In this document: positions 47,669 to 55,190 of the stretch, piece after piece
How positions within the stretch are numbered: position 1 is the stretch's first letter
How the letters are laid out: every line of letters starts with the position of its first letter
From: Brockia lithotrophica
Lineage (GTDB): Bacteria > Bacillota > Bacilli > Thermicanales > DSM-22653
NCBI GenBank assembly: GCA_003050565.1
Contig: PEBW01000006.1
Location: forward strand, 78,313 to 142,312
Direction: 5' to 3'
DNA: 64,000 bases
Translations under genes and position numbers: made by a program
Notes under the pieces: generated by a model
Told to the model about the DNA's origin: nothing
Databases searched by the model: none
What the model saw: only the letters and a program-made list of their open reading frames with translations

Positions 47669-47878
47669 CTAGCGCGTACCACCTTCGCGCCCCTCCGGTG
47701 CCCCGGTACGCCCCCGAAGTTGCTCTTCCGCCTTTTCGATGGCCCGGCGAACGAGCAACCCGGCCTCGCGCGTCGTGACGTTCCCCCAGTCGCCGTCCTT
47801 TACCTTGTCGTAGAAGCCCAGCTCCTTGGCGAGTTCTTGTTTAAACCCTTCCGACATCACCCCGCGCCGCCGGCCCAC
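47669..47878 (-). CDS. sspF: Small acid-soluble spore protein SspF-type
   Basis: About 69 residues. Alpha/beta-type SASP pattern: [49 protein letters not shown]. The second half [14 protein letters not shown] is the DNA-binding signature. It coats spore DNA. GTG 47878 follows GGGGAGGGA; a CATCCTA (about 47923-47929, minus) might be a sigma-G -10 but without a matching -35. The veg-sspF-ispE order is that of B. subtilis. Confidence 0.9.
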   Translation of the reverse strand: MGRRRGVMSEGFKQELAKELGFYDKVKDGDWGNVTTREAGLLVRRAIEKAEEQLRGRTGAPEGREGGTR

Positions 47879-48042
47879 GCGCCATCCCTCCCCGGGGACC
47901 AACGTCCCCGTCTCTAGGATGTACGCCCCTCGCCGAAGCCGCGCGCGACACTTTCCGCCAGCGAGCACATCCGTCCCTCTCTCTATCCCTTTTCGCGTCC
48001 CGCCGGCCCTCGCCTCGGAGAGTACTCCTCGTCGCCGACGAT

Positions 48043-48315
48043 CTACCGGGGTTTTTCCACGCGAAGCGCCCGATCGTCGAGGAAAATCGTGAGCTCCACG
48101 GTCTCTGTGAGCACATCGGCGTAGCTGAAGGAGATGCGTCGTACGGGTTGTTCGGGCTCGTCCAGTTTGATCGTGAATACAGCCGGGTACGTTTCTTCGA
48201 GGATGCCCACGTGCTCGATGATGCGTCGCCTACCGCCATTTGCGCGCAGATGCACCCGACGGCCGATGTGATGGTCGAGGACCGTCTTGATGTCGGCCAA
48301 CGCATTCTTCGCCAC
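48043..48315 (-). CDS. veg: Veg protein (biofilm/spore-associated)
   Basis: About 90 residues. Family core [44 protein letters not shown] and [18 protein letters not shown]. In B. subtilis Veg stimulates biofilm matrix genes by reducing SinR activity and is abundant. GTG 48315 lies 7 bases after GAGGTGA. Two strong tandem promoters precede it. Confidence 0.94.
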   Translation of the reverse strand: MAKNALADIKTVLDHHIGRRVHLRANGGRRRIIEHVGILEETYPAVFTIKLDEPEQPVRRISFSYADVLTETVELTIFLDDRALRVEKPR

Positions 48316-48338
48316 GCAGCCATCACCTCGCGCCCACC

Positions 48339-48367
48339 AGTATATCATTTCCTGCATAGTGTGTCAA
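48339..48367 (-). promoter_or_regulatory. Sigma-A promoter veg P2
   Basis: Minus strand TTGACA (48362-48367), 17-base spacer, TATACT (48339-48344). Confidence 0.85.
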
Positions 48368-48379
48368 ATGAAAGGAACG

Positions 48380-48408
48380 ATTATAACAAGGCTCTCCGTA
48401 CCTGTCAA
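48380..48408 (-). promoter_or_regulatory. Sigma-A promoter veg P1 (full consensus)
   Basis: Minus strand TTGACA (48403-48408), 17-base spacer, TATAAT (48380-48385); all 12 hexamer positions match the consensus. Confidence 0.92.
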
Positions 48409-48426
48409 CGAAAAAGGCGTGCACGG

Positions 48427-49779
48427 CTAGCGCTTGGCGCCGAGCTCGGCGCGCAGGCGCTCCCGGACGTTGTCCATGGCGATGTAAAACTCGCGCATGA
48501 GCGCGAGGGCGAGGTACTCCCCACGCGGTGTCACGGTCCACCCGTCTTCCGCTCGGCGAAGGGCGCCGATCTTCTCGAGAAGGGTGAGCTCCCGGCTCAG
48601 AGCCTTTTCCACCGGAACGCCGAAGATGCGGGAAAACCGTGCCTCGGAGATTCGACGGGAGAAGAGCTCGACCATGAGCTCGTAGAGGTACCGATGCCGT
48701 CGGGAAAAGCGCACGGTGTGCGTAACGGGGTTTCTTCCGGCCCGGACAAGTCGTTCGTACTCCTCGAGGTCGTAGGCATTCACGTACAGAGCGTCGCCGC
48801 GGAAGCTGAAGGCCCCCGACCCAGCACCTACGTATTCCGGGTAATCTACGACGTACTCGTCGATCGGTTCGTCTCGTCGCCCACCTCCGCGGGCAAAGTG
48901 CCAGGCCGTCGTCGGCGTGTACGCGGGCTCGAGCGTTCGGCGGATGACCTTGTAGTACACCGCCTCCCGTGCCGAAGACACGTTCCCCAGAAGTCGCTTG
49001 TTTCGGCTGCGCGTCGCCGACGAGACCATGAGGGGGTAGGTGGTGATTTGCTCGGGACCCAACCCGAGGAGGATCTCGAGGTCTCGACAGAGCATCGCAG
49101 GAGTCTGCTCCGGCCAGTTGAAGATCAAATCGATGCTGAGGAACGGGAGGATGCCGACGCTGGCGGCGATCCTCCGTTGGAGAGCATCGGAGGTGCCGAA
49201 TTTGTGCAGGCGACCCGCGCGAAAGAGGAGGTCGTCGTCAAAAGTCTGAATGCCGACGGAGAGGCGATCCACGAGACCGCGCATCTCCCGCAAAATCGCC
49301 GGATCCAACGCCGGAGGATCGCCTTCGACGGATACCTCCCGCAGGGGAAAGAGCTCCCGGGCATGGGCAATGAGGCGGAGAAGTTCGTCCGGCAGGATGG
49401 TCGGCGTTCCGCCCCCTACGTACAGGCTGTGAAAGGCGTACCCCTGCTCCCGAAGAAGAACAAGTTCCTCGCGCAAGGTGGCAAAGTACCGTCGGGCGAC
49501 GTCCTCCTGGAAAGGAAAGCGGTGAAAAGAGCAATACGCACACAACGCTTGGCAAAAGGGAACGTGGACGTAAAGGACGAGGGGCCTTTGGGGGTCTGAG
49601 GGTGGGAGCGAGAGGTTCTCTCGCCTCTCGGGAATGATCACCCGAGCGGCCGTCCAGCGCAGGTAACGAACCGCCGCCTCGATCCACGGGTCGCGCGGGC
49701 GAATGACGCGGTACGGGTCTTCGAGGTCGTGGACGAAAGGGTCGAAACTTCCAGAAGCGATTTGCCGACAGATCTCCAC
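48427..49779 (-). CDS. HemN/HemW-like radical SAM protein
   Basis: About 450 residues. LYVHVPFCQALCAYCSFHRF carries the radical SAM CxxxCxxC cluster; the residue two after the last Cys is Phe, as in HemW, rather than the Cys of HemN. YVGGGTPTILP is the SAM/glycine-rich motif, and IQTFDDDLL, INWPEQT-like and YVGAGSGAFSF follow. A winged-helix C-terminus is expected (ARFSRIFGVPVEKAL). The family includes heme chaperones and radical SAM heme-degrading enzymes, so substrate is open. GTG 49779 with GGGGGG upstream. It is not in this position in B. subtilis; its neighbour PilZ gene is also extra. Confidence 0.85.
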   Translation of the reverse strand: MEICRQIASGSFDPFVHDLEDPYRVIRPRDPWIEAAVRYLRWTAARVIIPERRENLSLPPSDPQRPLVLYVHVPFCQALCAYCSFHRFPFQEDVARRYFATLREELVLLREQGYAFHSLYVGGGTPTILPDELLRLIAHARELFPLREVSVEGDPPALDPAILREMRGLVDRLSVGIQTFDDDLLFRAGRLHKFGTSDALQRRIAASVGILPFLSIDLIFNWPEQTPAMLCRDLEILLGLGPEQITTYPLMVSSATRSRNKRLLGNVSSAREAVYYKVIRRTLEPAYTPTTAWHFARGGGRRDEPIDEYVVDYPEYVGAGSGAFSFRGDALYVNAYDLEEYERLVRAGRNPVTHTVRFSRRHRYLYELMVELFSRRISEARFSRIFGVPVEKALSRELTLLEKIGALRRAEDGWTVTPRGEYLALALMREFYIAMDNVRERLRAELGAKR

Positions 49780-49842
49780 GCAAGGTAGCCCCCCTTCACC
49801 CTTCCAACAGACGGATCGTTCTCCTCCGCCACAGCTTCGAGA

Positions 49843-50517
49843 TCACTTCCCCAAAGGTTCGGGGTATCCCTTCTCCTTGAGTTCCCGCTGGCGCTCGAAG
49901 GAGTACCGAACGAGAAAGCGCTCCTCTTCCGGAGATAGGCGGAGAAAGCGCACGGCTGCCGCGGTCCGGGGAGGCGCCGCGGATTCCCCGAAGATGCGCA
50001 CGACTTCTCCTTCGGGTCGAAAGTCGCGCCGTTCGCCGCTCGCAAGCCGAAGGGAGAAGCTTACGGTGATGCGTTCTCCGGGAACGAGGAGGTTTTCCGG
50101 AGAAAGATAGAAGGAGATCCCCCCCGCCGAGATGTCGCGCGAAATCGCGAAGAACTCTTCGCCTTCGTTTCGCCGCACGCGGAGGTCGAGAAGGACGGGA
50201 ACGCGGAGATAGCCGCGTCGCTGTACGCGCACCAATTCCTCGGCTCGCGGCCGCCGAAGGGCCACAAGCCAGATCTGATCCCGCCGTACGCCGAGGACGT
50301 GGGTCGAAAAGCGGTACGCCGCTCCGTCCCCGCCGCTCACAAAAGCCAAAAAACCCGTGCCTTCGGGGACAAACGGGCGAAAGGTCCGCCGGGAGAGGTC
50401 GTACAGCGGCTCTACGAAGAGCTCGTATTCGCCGACGTCGGCAATACGGCTCTCGTAGCGCGGGCTTACCTCCGCGAGGGGTTCCAGGAGGATTTTTTGG
50501 CCTAGGCGAAATTCCAT
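49843..50517 (-). CDS. PilZ-domain c-di-GMP receptor (YpfA/YcgR-like)
   Basis: About 224 residues. An N-terminal YcgR-like domain (about 1-95) precedes a PilZ domain with both ligand motifs: RGYLR at 101-105 (RxxxR) and DISAGG at 128-133 (D/N-x-S-x-x-G). It should bind c-di-GMP and act on motility or surface behaviour, as B. subtilis YpfA/DgrA does. It lies between yabG and the radical SAM gene, 63 bases before the latter. A 9-bp inverted repeat containing Spo0A-box-like sequence lies about 80-110 bases upstream of the ATG. Confidence 0.87.
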   Translation of the reverse strand: MEFRLGQKILLEPLAEVSPRYESRIADVGEYELFVEPLYDLSRRTFRPFVPEGTGFLAFVSGGDGAAYRFSTHVLGVRRDQIWLVALRRPRAEELVRVQRRGYLRVPVLLDLRVRRNEGEEFFAISRDISAGGISFYLSPENLLVPGERITVSFSLRLASGERRDFRPEGEVVRIFGESAAPPRTAAAVRFLRLSPEEERFLVRYSFERQRELKEKGYPEPLGK

Positions 50518-50594
50518 GGTAGACTTCGGGCCTCCCGTCTTTGCTCACCGAGCTCGGGGATGTCGTGGGCGTTCTTCTCTCTATATCTAGATTC

Positions 50595-50626
50595 GTGTCG
50601 AAATAGGGGTTTTCCTCTTTCGACAC
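50595..50626. repeat. 9-bp inverted repeat containing two Spo0A-box-like sequences
   Basis: GTGTCGAAA (50595-50603) and its exact complement TTTCGACAC (50618-50626), 14 bases apart. Each arm contains TGTCGAA, the core 0A box, in opposite orientation; centre-to-centre distance is 23 bases. It lies upstream of the PilZ gene and downstream of yabG. Confidence 0.8.
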
Positions 50627-50675
50627 CCGGGATCCTACGTGCGGGGGACAGGTTCGCATGGAGGAGGGCTTCCCT

Positions 50676-51512
50676 CTACGTCCGCCGCCGCAGCGTTCCC
50701 CGGCTTTCGATCCCTCCGATGCCGGAAAACCCGCTCTTCGTTTCCGAAATCGCCTCCTCCGGTGTGAGATATACGGACACCGAGGTTCGAGCGAGGCGGG
50801 CGGCGACGAGCATGGGATCGAGGGCATGGATGTTCACCCGCTTGGGGGAACTCCCGTAATTTGCCCCGGCTGCCAAAATCTCTTCGTAGTGCGACTGGCA
50901 AGCTCCCGCGACGATGAGGAGCCCGTCCTTGTGCGGCTCAAAGGCCGTTCGCGCCCGCCGAACTGCCTCGGCGAAAAAACGAGAGTGGCGGTAGCTCTCG
51001 AGTTTACCCGGATCGCGTCCCAAAGGAAGGGCATCGTGCCCCGTCAGGACGAGGATGTCCGGTTGTGCCCTTTCCAAGAGAGCGAGGATGTGACGCGGCA
51101 TGAGGGGTTCCTGAAGGGCGACGCCGACGGCAGGAACTCCAGCGCGTTGGTATGCGGCAAGGCTGAGCTCGAGATAGTAAGGGTCTCCGTCGACGTGCAA
51201 GACCTTTCCCGCCTGCACCTCGGGCATCCTCGGGCCCCGGGGAGAAATCTTTTCCCACACGGGCCGTGCGCTCTGGAACACCGCCTGAAGGAGGGGCCAG
51301 GCAGGGCCCCGCAGAAGGGGCCTGTGGCGGAGGTCTTCTCCTTTTTCTCCTTCCGGGATCAGGTCGTCGAGGGGGGCGTCGGCGAGGAGCCGAACCCCCA
51401 CTGCGCGAAGAAGGGCGACCTTGGAGTCGTGGAAGACGTGCGTTACGCGGAAGAGGATGTCCCCCCCGTGCGAGCGACGGCGGACGAGAGAACCTACGCG
51501 AATGTCCCGCAT
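50676..51512 (-). CDS. yabG: Sporulation-specific protease YabG
   Basis: About 278 residues. It processes coat and cortex-linked proteins in the mother cell. Family blocks: GSLVRRRSHGGDILFRV, KVLHVDGDPYYLELSLAAYQRAGVPAVG, ILVLTGHDALPL, VAGACQSHYEEILAAGANYGSSPKRVNIHALDP with the proposed catalytic Cys/His. ATG 51512 has GGAGGAGGGAGG before it. It is preceded by a terminator, so it should have its own promoter, but none is clear (TATACC near 51531-51536). Confidence 0.93.
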   Translation of the reverse strand: MRDIRVGSLVRRRSHGGDILFRVTHVFHDSKVALLRAVGVRLLADAPLDDLIPEGEKGEDLRHRPLLRGPAWPLLQAVFQSARPVWEKISPRGPRMPEVQAGKVLHVDGDPYYLELSLAAYQRAGVPAVGVALQEPLMPRHILALLERAQPDILVLTGHDALPLGRDPGKLESYRHSRFFAEAVRRARTAFEPHKDGLLIVAGACQSHYEEILAAGANYGSSPKRVNIHALDPMLVAARLARTSVSVYLTPEEAISETKSGFSGIGGIESRGTLRRRT

Positions 51513-51576
51513 GTACCTCCCTCCTCCACCGGTATACGGGGAATCGCCCGGGAAGGTACGCGGGGGTACACAAGAC

Positions 51577-51614
51577 AAAAAAAAGCCCTTCCCGGGGAAA
51601 TCCGGGAAAGGGCT
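51577..51614 (-). terminator. Intrinsic terminator after the YkuK-like gene
   Basis: Minus strand GCCCTTTCCCGG, loop, CCGGGAAGGGC, then eight T residues. Confidence 0.93.
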
Positions 51615-51617
51615 CCG

Positions 51618-52091
51618 TCACTTCGTGTACCGGTCGGCCACTGCACTCGCCCCAAATGCTTCGGGTTTGATCTTTACCGTGTAGCCCACAGAACGCACCC
51701 AACCGACGATCTCCTGGATCATCGTCCGCGTTTGTCCCGTGTTTCCGATGTCCACGTGGATCTCCACGTCCTTTTCCTCCAGAAGGTCGAAAAGCCCGAC
51801 GTTCCCGAGCTTTTCCGCAAGGGCCAGGCTTTCCGCCGTTTCGACGTAAATCCGCTGTCGGAGGTCGGAAATCGGCCGCAGGCGCGTCCGGCGAAAGAAA
51901 AAACGCGCCCCCTTGGACACCCGGTGAATGACGATGGCGCTCACAAGGAGCGTCTCCCCCTCGGTCGTGTGGGAATCGGAACCGATCACAAGCTTGTACG
52001 CTGCATCGGGTACGGAAGCCACGTACTCCCGGATCTGCTCCACGACTTCCTCCAAATTCAGGCGGCCGAACGTCGGGCTCGTAAAGTACAT
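51618..52091 (-). CDS. YkuK-like RNase H-fold protein (DUF458)
   Basis: About 157 residues. Matches the DUF458/YkuK pattern of YKLVIGSDSHTTEGETLLVSAIVIHRVSKGARFFFRR with a conserved Asp/Ser start, later VEIHVDIGNTGQTRTMIQEIVGWVRSVGYTVKIKPEAFGASAVADRYTK. Function not established. Start is ATG 52091 or 52112: a 21-bp tandem duplication gives two equal AAGGTGAA...ATG start units in frame. It lies between ksgA and yabG, an extra gene relative to B. subtilis. Confidence 0.83.
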   Translation of the reverse strand: MYFTSPTFGRLNLEEVVEQIREYVASVPDAAYKLVIGSDSHTTEGETLLVSAIVIHRVSKGARFFFRRTRLRPISDLRQRIYVETAESLALAEKLGNVGLFDLLEEKDVEIHVDIGNTGQTRTMIQEIVGWVRSVGYTVKIKPEAFGASAVADRYTK

Positions 52092-52124
52092 GAGGTTCAC
52101 CTTAAAGTGCATGAAATTCACCTT
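52083..52124 (-). repeat. Tandem 21-bp duplication of the translation start region
   Basis: 52083-52103 and 52104-52124 match at 18 of 21 positions. Each minus-strand unit contains AAGGTGAA followed by ATG; the coded heptapeptides are KVNFMHF and KVNLMYF. Confidence 0.9.
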
Positions 52125-52144
52125 CACTTTCGGCGGTTCCGCCC

Positions 52145-53101
52145 CTAGGAACGTTCGCCTACGAGTCCCATCCCTTTGGCCAGCTCGAGGTAGTCGCGCA
52201 GGGAAAGCTCCTCCGGACGAGCCGTGGCGGCCATTCCCCGGGCCTCAAGCCAAGTTCCCCAATCCACGTCGCGTTCGGGGAAAAGGTACTTCAAGTTGTT
52301 CGCCAAAGTCTTGCGCCGGTGGCGAAAAATCCCAAAGAGGAAGTCCACGAACGCATCCCGCTCTTCCTCTCGGGGAACGAGCGGATCGGGGTGGGGCAGA
52401 AGGCGTAAGACCGAAGACCCCACTTCCGGCGGCGGGGTAAATGCGCCGGGGCGAAGGTGGAAACAAAGTTCCGCGCGGGCGAACACCGCCACAACCAGGC
52501 TCAAGGCACCGTAGGACCGCGTACCCGGGGGCGCAAGAAGTCGTTCGCCGACCTCGCGCTGGACCATGACCGTGAGCGAGGAAAAAGGTGGGGTGAGCGA
52601 GAGCAACCGCAAGAGGAGGGGAGTGGCGATTTGGTAGGGGAGGTTGCTCACGACGTGCACGGGCTGTCCGGAGGCGTGCTCTTCGCGAAGGGCTCCGAAG
52701 TCCACGGCAAGGGCATCCCCTTCGACGAGCACGACGTCTTCCGGGGAAAAGCGCCTCCGGAGAAACGGAATCAGGCGGCGGTCGAGCTCTACGGCGACGA
52801 CGCGGTGCCCCGCGCGCACGAGCGCTTCCGTGAGTGTACCCAACCCCGGGCCGATCTCCAAAACCGTGGAGCCTTGCGGGAGGCGCGCACAGCGGAGGAT
52901 TTGTTCGAGGGCTCGTGCGTCGGTGAGGAAGTGCTGGCCGAAAGCGCGCCGGGGGGCAATGCCGAGCTCCCGGAGGGTGCGGAGCGTCCACGCGCGGAGC
53001 TCCCGCGAAGATCTCGGGCTTCCTTTGTCCCGCAGGGTTTCCCCCCGTGCCGCAGGGGTTCGACCGGCGGGGGTCTCGTCCTTGTTTCGCTCTCCGTGCA
53101 C
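52145..53101 (-). CDS. ksgA: 16S rRNA dimethyladenosine transferase KsgA
   Basis: About 318 residues. It dimethylates A1518/A1519 of 16S rRNA. Motifs: FGQHFLTDARALEQIL, VLEIGPGLGTLTEAL (SAM), NLPYQIATPLLLRLL with the catalytic NLPY, and FRHRRKTLANNL. The first 35 residues are a charged extension not found in the usual protein; GTG 53101 has GAGGTGGGG before it, so the extension is probably translated. In B. subtilis rnmV precedes ksgA; here yabE does. Confidence 0.93.
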   Translation of the reverse strand: MHGERNKDETPAGRTPAARGETLRDKGSPRSSRELRAWTLRTLRELGIAPRRAFGQHFLTDARALEQILRCARLPQGSTVLEIGPGLGTLTEALVRAGHRVVAVELDRRLIPFLRRRFSPEDVVLVEGDALAVDFGALREEHASGQPVHVVSNLPYQIATPLLLRLLSLTPPFSSLTVMVQREVGERLLAPPGTRSYGALSLVVAVFARAELCFHLRPGAFTPPPEVGSSVLRLLPHPDPLVPREEERDAFVDFLFGIFRHRRKTLANNLKYLFPERDVDWGTWLEARGMAATARPEELSLRDYLELAKGMGLVGERS

Positions 53102-53122
53102 GCCGTCCCCACCTCAACCTCC

Positions 53123-53149
53123 ATTGTACGTCGGAATTCCCGCGGACAA
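53123..53149 (-). promoter_or_regulatory. Weak candidate promoter of ksgA
   Basis: Minus strand TTGTCC (53144-53149), 15-base spacer, TACAAT (53123-53128). A promoter is needed here because a terminator precedes it. Confidence 0.4.
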
Positions 53150-53168
53150 AAGAACCTCCTTTTGCTAG

Positions 53169-53195
53169 AAAAAAGGCGGGGCCTTAGCCCCGCCT
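53169..53195 (-). terminator. Intrinsic terminator after yabE
   Basis: Minus strand AGGCGGGGC, TAAG loop, GCCCCGCCT, followed by a T-run. Confidence 0.92.
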
Positions 53196-53209
53196 CTTTC
53201 ATCCCCGTC

Positions 53210-54319
53210 TCAGCGGACATCCGGACCGAGGACGTACACCGTCACACCCGTCTTGCGCCCGAAGCGCAAGGCGCTTGCCAGATCTGCAAAGTAGACGTCG
53301 ATCACGTTGCCTCGGATCCCTCCGCCTACGTCTTCCGCCCGGTACAGGCCGTATCCTTCGATGTACACCCAAGAACGCAAGGGGATCACCGAAGGATCTA
53401 CGGCGATCGTCCGCCCTTCCTGCGCCGGATACCCGAGTGCCGTCCTCCCGTAGCCGGGATCTCCGGGATTCTTTCCCGTGCTTTCGGGTCCCGCCGTGTA
53501 GGCGACGAGAGTTACGCCCCGAAGGACCTTCTGCACGGCGTACGTCTTTCCCCCCACGCTGACGAGGCCGTCCCCTTCCTCCGGAGCGCGGACGGGAGCA
53601 GCGGTGGAAAGCGGCACGGGTTTCGGCGGCTCCTTTGTCCCCACGTGGACTACCGTGGAAAGGGCCTCCCGTTCTACGCGGCGATCCACGAGGACCTGTT
53701 CTTTGGGCGCGCCGTTTTCGTACACCACGCGGTAGAAGAGGACCTCTTCTCCCTCGCGTCCTTCCCGAACGACCTTTGTCGTTCCCTTGAGGAGGCTCGG
53801 GTCTTCCACCTTTTCCGTGGCAGGGGGGATGGCTCGCCGTTCCAGGCGGTATCCCTGGGCGTGCAAGACGAGGGTGAGGGTTTCCCCGTCGACGAGGCGT
53901 ACGTCGGGAGCGGGGTCTACGCGATCCCCTTCTCCCAAAGCTATCCCCCAGCCCGCAAGCGCCTCCCCTACGCGCTCGGCCGTGGTACGAAAAACCGCAG
54001 GCTCGCCGTCCTCCCCGAAGCGGACGTACACGGTCTTTTCGCGGAAGACGTGGACGACCTGACCGTCGGAAAGAGGCTCTTCCGGTGCCGGACTCACGCG
54101 ATCTCCCGGATGTAAGGCGATCCCCCGTTCCGCCAAAAGTTCCGCCACCGTGGGCGCACGCGTAACCACCACATATGCCTTTCCATCTACCCAGAGGCCC
54201 ACCGTCTTCGGACGATAGGCTTGGGCGTGGACCGTCGTGGAAACGGTCATCGACACGGAAAGGGCGAGAAAGCCAAGCCGCTTCCACGCCGTCGATGATC
54301 CGCCACGGTAGCCCTCCAA
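53210..54319 (-). CDS. yabE: YabE-like cell-wall protein (DUF348, G5 and 3D domains)
   Basis: About 369 residues. A signal peptide (SVSMTVSTTVHAQ) is followed by two DUF348 repeats (about 38-95, 97-150), a G5-type domain (about 150-230), and a C-terminal 3D domain (YTAGPESTGKNPGDPGYGRTALGYPAQEGRTIAVDP, VYIEGYGLYRAEDVGGGIRGNVIDVYFAD) with the three conserved Asp residues of the family. It resembles Rpf/Sps-like wall-lytic proteins. TTG 54319 follows AAGGGGGCTGA. It lies 4 bases after tatD. Confidence 0.92.
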   Translation of the reverse strand: MEGYRGGSSTAWKRLGFLALSVSMTVSTTVHAQAYRPKTVGLWVDGKAYVVVTRAPTVAELLAERGIALHPGDRVSPAPEEPLSDGQVVHVFREKTVYVRFGEDGEPAVFRTTAERVGEALAGWGIALGEGDRVDPAPDVRLVDGETLTLVLHAQGYRLERRAIPPATEKVEDPSLLKGTTKVVREGREGEEVLFYRVVYENGAPKEQVLVDRRVEREALSTVVHVGTKEPPKPVPLSTAAPVRAPEEGDGLVSVGGKTYAVQKVLRGVTLVAYTAGPESTGKNPGDPGYGRTALGYPAQEGRTIAVDPSVIPLRSWVYIEGYGLYRAEDVGGGIRGNVIDVYFADLASALRFGRKTGVTVYVLGPDVR

Positions 54320-54323
54320 GCGT

Positions 54324-55190
54324 TCAGCCCCCTTCCGTTGTGTGAGGATCCTCGCAGAGATGACCCAAGTGCGCGGCCGTCTGTGCGAGGCGCGGGAGAA
54401 CGCGGTGGGCGTTGCAAAACGTCCGCCGCCGGATCTCCGCCTCCGAAAGGCCCAGGAGCTCGGCTACGGCTTGCCCCACAATTGCCACGTATGCCGGCTC
54501 GTTGCGCTTTCCGCGGTGCGGATGCGGCGTGAGGTACGGGGAATCGGTTTCGAGGACGATGCGATCGAGGGGAACGCGGGGCAGGAGGTCGCGCTGCGCG
54601 GCTTTGCGGAACGTGACCACCCCGCCGAAACCCAGGGCGAAGCCCAAGGTCAGCCCGCGCTCGGCGTGCAACGCGTCGCCGGAAAAGGCGTGGAGAATTC
54701 CCCCTACTTCTTCGGCGCCCTCCTCTTCGAGAATCCGAAGGACGTCGTCGTGCGCGTCGCGGTCGTGGACGACGATGGGAAGACCCATTTCCCGCGCGAG
54801 GCGAATCTGCCGGCGAAAGGCCTCCTGCTGAACGGCCGGAGGGACGGTATCCCAGTGGTAGTCGAGGCCTATTTCCCCCAGGGCGACGACCTTGGGATGC
54901 GCTAAGAGGCGCCGAAGTTCGCGCTCCTCGCCGTCGCCAAAGGACGCCACTTCTGTGGGGTGCCAGCCTATGGCGGCAAAGACGAACGGATACGCCTCCG
55001 CCAGCGCCAGCGTCGTGCGGATCGATACTGCATTATATCCAACGTTGACGATCTTTACCACCCCGGCCGCCCGCGCGCGCGCGAGGGCTTCTTCCCGGTC
55101 GTCGTCGAAACGGGGGTGATCGACGTGGGCGTGGGTGTCGATCCAGCCCAGCTCCGGAACCGCCGCCCCTTCGGGAGAAGCCGACGTCAT
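54324..55190 (-). CDS. tatD: TatD-family metal-dependent hydrolase/DNase
   Basis: About 288 residues. TIM-barrel metallo-hydrolase: WIDTHAHVDHPRFDDD, GEIGLDYHWDTV, LPIVVHDRDAHDDVLRIL, HAFSGD, and ETDSPYLTPHPHRGKRNEPAYV. The ATG overlaps the metG stop (ATGA), and yabE follows in the same unit as in B. subtilis (metS-yabD-yabE). It is likely a 3'-5' DNase/RNase; the function in Bacilli is not well defined. Confidence 0.93.
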   Translation of the reverse strand: MTSASPEGAAVPELGWIDTHAHVDHPRFDDDREEALARARAAGVVKIVNVGYNAVSIRTTLALAEAYPFVFAAIGWHPTEVASFGDGEERELRRLLAHPKVVALGEIGLDYHWDTVPPAVQQEAFRRQIRLAREMGLPIVVHDRDAHDDVLRILEEEGAEEVGGILHAFSGDALHAERGLTLGFALGFGGVVTFRKAAQRDLLPRVPLDRIVLETDSPYLTPHPHRGKRNEPAYVAIVGQAVAELLGLSEAEIRRRTFCNAHRVLPRLAQTAAHLGHLCEDPHTTEGG

